Shown: positions 9,650 to 18,200 of the stretch, in pieces
How the letters are laid out: each line of letters starts with the position of its first letter
Position numbering within the stretch: position 1 is the first letter of the stretch
Assembly (NCBI GenBank): GCA_003427395.1
Contig: BFEA01000010.1
Coordinates: 107,733-135,208 of the forward strand
Origin: Chara braunii
Taxonomy: Eukaryota > Streptophyta > Charophyceae > Charales > Characeae
Direction of reading: 5' to 3'
Length of the DNA stretch: 27,476 nucleotides
Position numbers and translations under genes: made by a program
The notes under the pieces: generated by a model
The model's database searches: none
Told to the model about the DNA's origin: nothing
What the model saw: only the letters and a program-made list of their open reading frames with translations

Positions 9650-11583
9650 ACGATATTCTAATTTTGTTATTGAAAGTGGGATCAATAACAGGAAAGAAAC
9701 AGCGAGGCACAATTAAAGGGATATTCACACGAATTTCGAAGAAGAAATTTGCATTCAATATTAAGAAAAGGCTCATATTCAGAATTCCTTTTGCAACAGA
9801 GATCAATCTCAAACAAGTCAGAAATGCCACAATAGGTGCAATTCTTGAAAATTTGTAAATAAAAATTTGGCAAAAGATCTAGTATCCCGCATGAGAGTGA
9901 TGTTTAAAAAATCCAGAACTGTTGGCGAGATCTTGCACAATCACAAGCAGGTGATGAAAAAACTACCTAACTGTGCATGCGCTACCTCCCGACTACCAAA
10001 GATGGATGATAATGTTGCATGCAGATTAAGTAAAATTATTGAAAACCGGTTAATATGGAATGCAAAAAACGTACCGCATGTTAACGCAAGAGTAGGGAAA
10101 GAAAAAGTACGGAAGACAATTCTACTCACAGTAGCAAGTATACCACGAGGCATGCGAAAGACAAGAGAAATAAGAATTGATGTCTCGGGGTGTATAAACA
10201 AAAGGAAAGACAAAAACGAAGGAAATTATCTGGATATATCGAAAGTCTGGAAAGTCAAAAAGGAATTGGGACAATTGATCCTATCGCCACTGGATAGGAA
10301 TCCTGGAGAAACGCTCGTTGAATGTCCAAAAGCCTGGCATGAAAAGACAAATCAATTTTTCCTAGAATCCGAATACTATGAAATTGTTCAGCAGGCAGAA
10401 TCCGAAATTCTCCAGCTAGCAAAGAAGACTTACCAAGGACGTGGACTGGGAAAGATTGTCGAATGGGATGAGAACGGAATATACGAAAATGCTTATACAA
10501 TTCCAAAGAACAAAGATATAACTAGACGAAGGCCAATTGTACCAACATATAACGAATCTTCACGAAAAGCATCGAAAATTTTGTCGAGAGCGATGAACTT
10601 TATGTGTAAAACATGGAAAGTCGGGTTCTCATTGCAAGGAACAAATCAACTTGTTCAAAAATTAAAAGAATGTAACAAAACAACAGAAGAAATGTATGGA
10701 CGGAACGTGGAATTGATACGCATCACGTATGACGTTAAGGAGATGTTTTCGAATCTAGATCATACACATGTTCTTAACGCCATGCAATGGATGCTAGAGA
10801 CTACAAAAGAAAAACGGAAAACGCACCTGTGCTATAAACAAAGAGGAAAATACATCAATTTCGGCGAAGCAAATGGAACATACGGATGGAGAACAATTCA
10901 AATTGACAGTCTGATGGATCTACTATATTATGACATTAAACATGCCTACTTCGAAGTACATGGAACACTACTTCGACAAATCAAAGGCGTACCTATGGGA
11001 AAGGGCTCCAGCCCACCTATAGCAAACATGGTATGCGCATTTGATGAACACAGATGGTGTTCTGAAATTGGACTCAACAGGAAGCTCATTCACGGAATAT
11101 GAGTTGTAGACGATGTAATGATCATAATAATAGCAGATAAAAAAGATCAAGAAAAAGAATTGAGATGCATGGAATCGTTCAAAACATGTTATCACCATTC
11201 ACTGAAGCTAAAATCAAAATAAGAAAAGGAAAGTAAAAAATGGACTTATCTAAAAACAACGATATCAAGGATAGATCACGAACCCCTCCTCAAGTGCACA
11301 CATAAACTGAAGAACGAAGCGACACTCCAGGAGGGGTTGTTGAGCAGAAAACAAAAATAATGACGATAATTGGCACGTTTCACAGAATGGTAGCGAACAC
11401 CTATGATGTCGCTGACTTAACCATGGTAATGAAGTTGTTTTGTAGGGAACTCCGACAGATGGACTACCCATGGAGGATAACCCGCACAGCGATTTTGGCA
11501 TTCATCATAACTTGCAAAGACACTGAAGTCCGGAGTAGATTCGGAGAGTGTCTGGAAGCAGAAGAAACACCAATTAAAAAATG
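9650..11583 (+). pseudogene. Penelope-like reverse transcriptase remnant
   Basis: A-rich coding remnant of a reverse transcriptase. The longest open stretch is 9870-11099. An N-terminal basic region (TVGEILHNHKQVMKKLPNCAC) is followed by SPLDRNPGETLVECPKAWH and AYTIPKNKDITRRRPIVPTY. Next comes TYDVKEMFSNLD with the first catalytic Asp (10731-10733), then GVPMGKGSSPPIANM. A TGA at 11100 falls one codon before VVDDVMII, whose DD is the catalytic pair. The TGA is one transition from CGA (Arg). After a TAA at 11220 and a frameshift before 11360, related sequence continues to 11583 (PWRITRTAI). Motif order and the PIV/PMG boxes fit Penelope-like elements better than LINE or LTR RTs. No GIY-YIG endonuclease was seen. 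The 5' part is missing. Confidence 0.68.
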
Positions 11584-11593
11584 ATATAAAATC

Positions 11594-11611
11594 AAAAAAA
11601 AAAAAAAAAAA
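11594..11611 (+). repeat. Poly(A) run after RT remnant
   Basis: Eighteen consecutive A residues just after the last coding-like codon of the RT remnant. It could mark the 3' end of that element. The following sequence stays A-rich, so the boundary is uncertain. Confidence 0.5.
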
Positions 11612-12200
11612 GATAAAAGCAATAAAGAAAAGAAAACGCGCAAACCTAAAATCACATATAAAAGATCGGCAACACGCAGATATAATGACGCAAAAACGGC
11701 CATATTGATTTCCCAACATACGCAGTGAAATGAATCGAACCGAGAACCAGAGTAAGCATATAACAAGCAGGCGACAGGAAGATGAAAGTACTCACCTGAA
11801 AAATAATGATGAAACCCATGACCACGGGTAAGACAAAGACACATACAAAGCCAAAAAGACAAGTCAGATATAAACACAAAAAAAAAAATCAACATTATTT
11901 TTTAACAGAAATACGGTTGAAAGTGAAATACACTGAACGAGTACGGAATTCCTGCAGAAAGAGGAATAGAAACATAATAGACAGTACCATAGGAGCATAC
12001 GCAGGAGGAGGATGTTATATGCAACAAATCGAAAACCACGAGAAACCAACGACGACAAGGGCGTTACAGAGCGTGACTACGGAGAAATCATAGGCAACAA
12101 CGATGAGGACACTGCAGGGATCGAGGACAAGCAGGTGGGAAGGGTAAGGATGATAGGGTATAAATTCAGGGACGGTGGCTGAAAGGATTACCTAAGAAGT
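11612..12200. other. A-rich tract, no gene recognised
   Basis: The + strand remains purine- and A-rich, with a second A run near 11878-11888. Composition resembles the preceding RT remnant, so it may be its 3' untranslated part or another piece of the same family. Hydrophobic frames on the opposite strand are a by-product of this composition. Confidence 0.35.
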
Positions 12201-12310
12201 GAGGTAGAAGGGTAATCGCGACAGTTGTCGCATGCCATGGACAGGACGTGAATAGTATGAAAGTAGAACCTCGCACATGTTCTCTATTGTTGCAAGTGTG
12301 TATCTCTAGT

Positions 12311-12339
12311 GAGAGAGAGAGAGAGAGAAAGAGAGAGAG
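12311..12339. repeat. (GA)n microsatellite
   Basis: A nearly pure GA dinucleotide run with one AAA interruption. Confidence 0.9.
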
Positions 12340-12654
12340 TGTGTATCGCAGTGTCAAAACTTCATACATTTTTGTGTTCATTCTCATTCTGATCCAAAAT
12401 TCACTTCTTCAATTACGTGCATTCCCCCTGCCGCGGCGTATTCACGGTGTTTACTTGTTCTTTTAAAGGCAGGCCATGTCTATGCAGTCTTATCCTGCCC
12501 TCCTTTCCATGATGACTGCCTTGATCATAGCAACGCACTCACCAAAAAGATTTACTGTCGAGGCTTTAAGAAAGTAGTTTGGAGACGAAGTAAATTGGGA
12601 GTGGAAAATGGCCGCTTTATCTTCGAAGATAGTCCAAAGAGCTATGCATTTTCA

Positions 12655-12870
12655 TCGTTGGTTATAAGACATCAACAGTTGTCTACCTGTCAAGTTCCAT
12701 CTCCATGCAAAACTGTTACCAGATCTTCCATTGCTAAATTATGTTGTTAATAAGATTTGTAAATCAATCGTTGGTTATAAGACATCAACAGTTGTCTGCC
12801 TGTCAGGTTCCATCTCCATGCAAAACTGTTTCCAGATCTTTCATTGCTTTGTTAATAAGATTTGTAAAGG
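12655..12870 (+). repeat. 113-bp tandem duplication
   Basis: TCGTTGGTTATAAGACATCA begins at 12655 and again at 12768. The two units match closely through CCATCTCCATGCAAAACTGT and end with GTTAATAAGATTTGTAAA. The second unit lacks about 8 bases near ATTGCT. A few substitutions separate them. Confidence 0.9.
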
Positions 12871-13172
12871 AGCACGCGAAAGTCAAAGAAATTCTACGGA
12901 TACATGTTCTATTTGTAAAGAACCCAGTCTGGCAGGTACTCAGAAGTCGTCAAACATCAGTAGTCTCGTTATCTGCATCAAAGTCTCCAGATCGTGAAGT
13001 GATAATTCAAACAGCATCTCATTATCATCAGAAGAAGAGAGTGGAGAGAGAACAAACAAAGGAGAAGATGAGAAACCAAATAATAATCCCTGCAGATCCC
13101 TCTCCTTCTCCGGGCTTCCTCCTTCTCCACATCAATAGTGATAACACGTATATTCCTGATCACATACAATAG
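12741..13172 (+). CDS. Unrecognised open frame, doubtful gene
   Basis: ATG-started frame of 143 codons. It overlaps the second unit of the tandem duplication and then reads through a basic stretch (HYHQKKRVEREQTKEKMR) to TAG. I recognise no family, signal peptide or membrane segment. Partly coding-looking sequence also lies upstream at 12510-12665 (SPKRFTVEALRK, then a stop, then FGDEVNWEWKMAAL). The whole may be a decayed gene or transposon fragment. Chance is also possible. Confidence 0.18.
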   Translation: MLLIRFVNQSLVIRHQQLSACQVPSPCKTVSRSFIALLIRFVKEHAKVKEILRIHVLFVKNPVWQVLRSRQTSVVSLSASKSPDREVIIQTASHYHQKKRVEREQTKEKMRNQIIIPADPSPSPGFLLLHINSDNTYIPDHIQ

Positions 13173-13186
13173 TGCCACGTGGCACT
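13171..13186. promoter_or_regulatory. Perfect 16-bp palindrome with G-box core
   Basis: AGTGCCACGTGGCACT reads the same on both strands and centres on CACGTG, the G-box bound by plant bZIP and bHLH factors. No transcription unit is assigned beside it, so any regulatory role is inference. Confidence 0.4.
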
Positions 13187-13385
13187 CAATCTCGTGAAGA
13201 CTGTGAAGACATAGTAGATTCCAGTGACGACGTCAACCTCCGGTGAGTACCCGACCTCCTTCATCCACAAATCCCGATCATCTCCTCCTCACAACCAGTC
13301 ACGTCATGTGGACAGTGTGGACGATGCCACATCAGCAGACGAGACAGGTGGCATATGCCACATCATCAATGAAGATCAATAGCTG

Positions 13386-13690
13386 CACCACGTAGACTAG
13401 AGGCAGAGCCACGTCAACATGCTACGTAGACCAGAGGCAGCGCCACATATACCAGAGGCAGCGCCACGTCAGCATTCCATGTAGACCAGAGGCAGCGCCA
13501 CATATACCAAAGGCAGCGCCACATATACCAGAGGCAGCCCCACGTCAGCATTCCATGTAGACCAGAGGCAGCGCCACATATACCAAAGTCAGCACCACAT
13601 CAGCATGCCACGTAGACCAGGGCAGCGCCACATATACCAGAGGCAGTGCCACATATACCAGAGGCAGCGCCACGTCAGCGTGCCACCTCA
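13386..13690. repeat. 21/34-bp minisatellite rich in CACGTCA
   Basis: Tandem units share GCCACATATACCAGAGGC (21-bp period). They are interspersed with longer 34-bp units carrying CCACGTCAGCATTCCATG before the same ACCAGAGGCAG end. About a dozen units are visible. On the minus strand the 21-bp unit gives a repeated ALPLVYV peptide, which is a by-product of the period being a multiple of three. Repeated CACGTCA matches the bZIP G/C-box hybrid. Confidence 0.9.
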
Positions 13691-13766
13691 GCAAGCCTGC
13701 GCACAATGTCGAAGGTGCTAGCATGCTGTCACCGCCTCGTACTGTCACCCGCATCACCTGAACACA

Positions 13767-13871
13767 GCCAGCGTCTAGCCAGCGTCGCGCCGGCGTCTAG
13801 CCAGCGTAATGCCAGCGTAATGCCAGCGTAATGCCAGCGTCTAGTCAAAGCCAAGCCAGCGTCAAATCAGC
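13767..13871. repeat. 11-bp minisatellite
   Basis: Units of GCCAGCGTAAT and GCCAGCGTCTA repeat at 11-12 bp, the cleanest run being 13801-13840. It lies 75 bp after the 21/34-bp array and shares its GCCAGCG flavour, so the two may have a common origin. Confidence 0.9.
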
Positions 13872-14716
13872 ATAGGATGACTGAATGCTGACCACCTCGA
13901 GGCCTTTAAGTAGTATTTGGCGAGGCTCTCTGGCCTCGGGTCTCCTTCCCTCAGTCGTCCAGATTGAGTCACAGCCGAAGGCCTGGATCGTACAGTTGCA
14001 GACTTTCCCCTTGGACCTTATGTTATCTGGGTACCTGCATACAAACAAGCGTGTACTTGACCAGCGGCCTGGACTGCGTACGTTTGGACTTTGGCTGTTG
14101 GGGTCAGGGCAGTTGACAAAAGTCAACTGTCTCACGTCCAGGCCCTGAATTTTCGTGTGAGGTCTTTGCCCCTGTTTCAGCCTGGGCTGAGGGTGGCCGA
14201 GTTGGCCCTCAATCTTTCCTCGAGACATATGGCATGGGTTATTGCATATTGTATAAATGATACTATAACTTGATAATTTTTATTTATTATATTTCTATTA
14301 TTTATAATAAATACTCATTATATTATTAAATTCTATAGAAATAAAAAATCAAATAACCCATCGGCGCAGCCTTTCGGGGTTTCCTTAGGGACCCATTCAC
14401 TCTGCGTAGATTGGCCGAACTCATAAACCCTTGAACTTCCAGCGATCATGTTTTTCACCTGATTTTTTGTTACTTTGATCAATCGAGCAAGTTGACTGGG
14501 AGTCTCTCGCTAACTTCTATTCATAAGACAACAGAGGACACTTAATGCCAGTATCGTTACAAGGTAATGTACAGCTTCACATCTGACCCATCATCCACCA
14601 GGACCATGGACCAGGGGAAAAAATTGAAAAAAGGGCTCGGTTGACGTTTTCCAGATAGAGCTACTGCAGTTAGTTACAACCTGGATAGTGTGAGCAACAG
14701 AATGAGGGCCATTGTG
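13872..14716. other. Non-coding stretch with AT-rich island
   Basis: No gene is recognised. 14258-14350 is an almost pure A/T island (TTTATTTATTATATTTCTAT and similar) between GC-balanced flanks. This could be a matrix-attachment-like or decayed small-element sequence. Open frames of 60-130 codons here have no recognisable motifs. Confidence 0.3.
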
Positions 14717-14850
14717 GTGCTATGTTCGTGCTATGTCCATGCTATATTCGTGCTATGTTCGCCGTGCTATGTTCCTGCTATGTTCGCCGTGCTATGTTCC
14801 TGCTATGTTCGCGCTATGTTCATGATATCGTGCTATGTTCATGCTATGTT
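14717..14850. repeat. TGCTATGTTC minisatellite
   Basis: About eleven copies of TGCTATGTTC with one- to five-base joints (G, CG, CGCCG). The GCCG joint recurs in register twice, giving a higher-order 27-bp pattern in the middle. Confidence 0.9.
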
Positions 14851-15206
14851 TGAGTTATAAATGGCATTGACCCACTCTGGTAAACCCTAAGTGTGGCACG
14901 TTTGGGAAATGGTCTGCAAAGCAAAGAACTCTTGTGTTTGTCGACAGCTGTGGCCAATTGATTGCAGCGTCAACTTCCTCTCACCCAAAAATCTATTCTT
15001 CTGATGCGTTGTCGGAGCCAAACGGAAGACGTTGGAATACCCTTCGTCCAATCGCCAAATCTCATATGAGGAAAGGGCAAACATCCTGCGGCTGGCAAGC
15101 AAGACCTTGCCTCTTTGCTTTACAGATGCCCACTCCAGTGATTCAGGGCACGGGAAGCAGGCGAAGTCGATGGGAACAGCAGGAGAGTGATATGAAACCA
15201 GCTTAC

Positions 15207-15276
15207 CCAATACGTGTATCTCTTCATCAAGGGATACGTTCCAACTAGCAGAAGGGAAGACGCGCCCAGGATTTGA
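15207..15276 (-). CDS. COQ2: COQ2 exon 4
   Basis: 70 bp between acceptor TGTTGCAG and donor GTAAGC. Completes the split Ser codon from exon 3 and reads [19 protein letters not shown] then YTYW. The expected next exon (PQ.LGLT.NWGALLGW type) was sought on the minus strand down to position 1 and not seen. Confidence 0.92.
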
Positions 15277-18200
15277 CTGCAACACACAATATTCAGACGA
15301 AAATCCATCACACAGTCCTTGTCACACAACCAGCACGGAAGATATCCTCTGCCCTCCTCCTCCTCTTCTTCTTACTGTTCATCATTTCTTGTTCTTGTTC
15401 TTGTTGTTGTTGTTGTTGTTCTTCTTCTTCTTCTCCTCCTCCTCCTCCTCCTTTTCCTTCTTCTTTCTCTTCCTTCCCTTCTTCTCCCTTCTTTCCCCTT
15501 CTCTTCCTCCTCCTCCTCCTCCTCCTCCTCCTCCTTCACTGGCAGCGGTGCCATCGCCATCGCCATCATCACCGTCGCTGCCATGGCCGCAGTCACTGTC
15601 ATCTGCATGGTTATTACTGCTCCCCATCATTGCCTCCGTCATCATCCTCCTCATCGTCCATCTTCTCCGTTCATTTTTTGACCTCCATCAAAGACTGACC
15701 CCCTCCATCCTGCCTCGAGATATCATGCCTCCCTCCCTGCACGAGCCACGTGCACAACGTCACATTCCCACCCCCTCTTCCCGAAAGCCCGGCAAGCTGC
15801 CAGCCAAGTCCGGCGGCCATCCATGAGCTGTGCACCCCTTGGACAGCTGCCACAGGAGCCATTACCGAAGGAAAAAAACGGAATGCGGAAAAGGAACCAG
15901 AAGGAGAACCACTATGGGCATACATTAGGACTTTTTCTACTACGAGAAGAAAAGACAAAGAAGACCTCTCCATAAGAATAATATCATCATACGAACAAGA
16001 AAAAGAATAAGGGTATAAAAAAAAAATCCTCGTGATGGATGAGACGTTGGCGAAAAGGGGAAGTGATGAGACGCTGGACACGGTTTCCAGCCAAGTGAAA
16101 GCTAGGTAAGAGCCCCAGTGTGTTACTTTACGCGTTGTTTGTGAGGATTCCCGGCCTCGTTTCTTCCATTCGGAGTTTATATTTCTTTGTTGGAACTCGA
16201 TTTTTTTATTATTATAACGGAAACAAAAAAAGAAACAGCAGCCACAGAGCAGTTGTAAAAAAGAGAAGAAAAGTCTACGTACATCTCACCTGAACTGGTT
16301 CAGCTGAAGTAGAATTCCCAAGCCCAGTAGCAATTGGCTCCCAAGAAAGACGACGGCTTGATTCACGGTCACTGCGCCGCTCGCCAGAGGGCGATTGCTA
16401 GTCCGCGATACCTGTCATCATTCTAGTTTCAAAGATTTTCTTCCAAACTTATATACCTCCTTTGGAGGTACATCTCAGAAAAAGGGGAGAGAAAACTTCT
16501 CAGAAAAGTCACAATGGCTCCTAAGTGTGGTAGCAGTCTTGGAAGTAGAGAACATCTCACAGAGGCATCCATCCACCTTGCAGACACACACAAATACGAC
16601 AATCTCAGAAAGGCATCGACCCTTACTCCCAAAAAAAGCGCACAGACAACGAGAGGAAATCAACCTACCAGAAAACTGCCGAGGTGCGTTTATCAAAAAA
16701 AGGAAAACCAGATTGCAGTCATGAAAAAAAAAAAAAAAAAAAAAAAACTCAAAGGACACCACCACCAAGGGGGGAGGAAACAGCAAAGTGTAGTGGAAGG
16801 GCAAAAAGTTACACAAGACGATCAGTCGCAAAGCGTTCCCCCCTTCCCCCCCCCCGGGAATCCAGGCACATGTTCACGTTACTCATTCACCACAAATCAG
16901 AGGCTCTGAAAAGAATAAATAATTGCCAGTCTCAATAAGCCTTCCAGACGCGAAAGATTCAATTGTCTTCCAAACTGGCAACTGCTGATGAGTGGCACTC
17001 ACTCTGACACGACCTCCCAGCACACGACGAGAGTACGACGAGGAGAAAAGAAGGAGAGTGGGAGGGACAACGGGCAGGGAGGAGAGGGGAGAAAGAAGAA
17101 CAGCACAGAGAAAGAGAGAAAGAGCGGGAGGAAGATGCAACCGAGTACATCATGTATGGGGAGGAAGGGCAGTGCGGTTTTCGTCTGCTGGGGCAAATAG
17201 ACAGTCCGAGAAGTAGAGACGCGAAGCGAAGCACTAGGGAGGTAGAGTGAGGAGGAGTATGTGTGCGAGAGAGAGAGAGAGAGAGGGAGAGGGATGGATG
17301 TTCCCAACGGCATTCTTTACCTTTAGTTAATAGAGTCGAGGGAGGTCTGAATAGATTTCCCATCCAATCCAGAACTGCGGCCACACACTTCTTTTGCCTG
17401 CCTTTCAACTACCCTCCCCCAGCAAGCCTGTCCTCAAGGTGGGGCCGTATGGCAGAGAGCCCATAGACATAGACAGCTGGGAAAATTCAGGAAGATGGAT
17501 TTTCTACTCACAACTCAGTGCAGAGGGAGTAGATGGTCATCGAGGCCAGTAACTGGCAATGATCCATGACTAGTAGTCGGGGAGCAAAGTATATAGGCAC
17601 ATCTATATAGATTATTGAAAAAGAAATACATTATGAAGAAGAAGGGGAAACAGAAAAAGGAAACGCAAGTAAACGGGGAGAAGACCGAGAGGAAGGTGGC
17701 AGTGAAGGAAAGAAAGGAAGGGAGAGAGGGAGAGAGGGAGAGAACAGAAAAGGAGAGAGAGAGAGAGGGTGGGTGGAGAAGAACGGTCGTACTAAAGACC
17801 TGAAGATTCATTAATGCCATACGGCACAAAGCTAGGCAGGTGGTCATGGGAATGATCGAGAGAAGAGATGAGGATCGTATAGCGCACAGGAAACTTACGG
17901 TCATTATCGCTGGCATCTAAACTGAAAGTAGCCCCACATACAACTATAATGACCGCACATTCTATTGGGGTGACGACGATGGGTCACGGTGACCCACTCC
18001 CTCGTCAAAGATCACACCAAATACGACAAGGCTTTTGCTGGAGGAGGAGGGGCGGGTGGGGGGGGGCTGTGTAGGAGACAAGTTGTAGACGGAGGGAATA
18101 AAAGATAAGCTCACCTTGCGGTCGATATCTCGATCGAGCAAGTCATTTATGGTACAGCCTGCCCCTCGGAGGAGAACTGCACCCATTCCAAACAGCGCAA

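Noticed and set aside
11417-12058. Long hydrophobic Phe/Leu-rich frames on the minus strand.
   Set aside because: They mirror the A-rich + strand next to the RT remnant and have no family features beyond composition.
15372-15698. Open frames on both strands rich in Ser, Leu, Pro, Glu, Lys or Asn.
   Set aside because: They are translations of the CTT/CTC/TTG microsatellite in COQ2 intron 3.
16724-16747. A24 run as the tail of another retroposed RNA.
   Set aside because: The preceding sequence matches no RNA I recognise and no flanking duplication was found, so it is kept only as a homopolymer.
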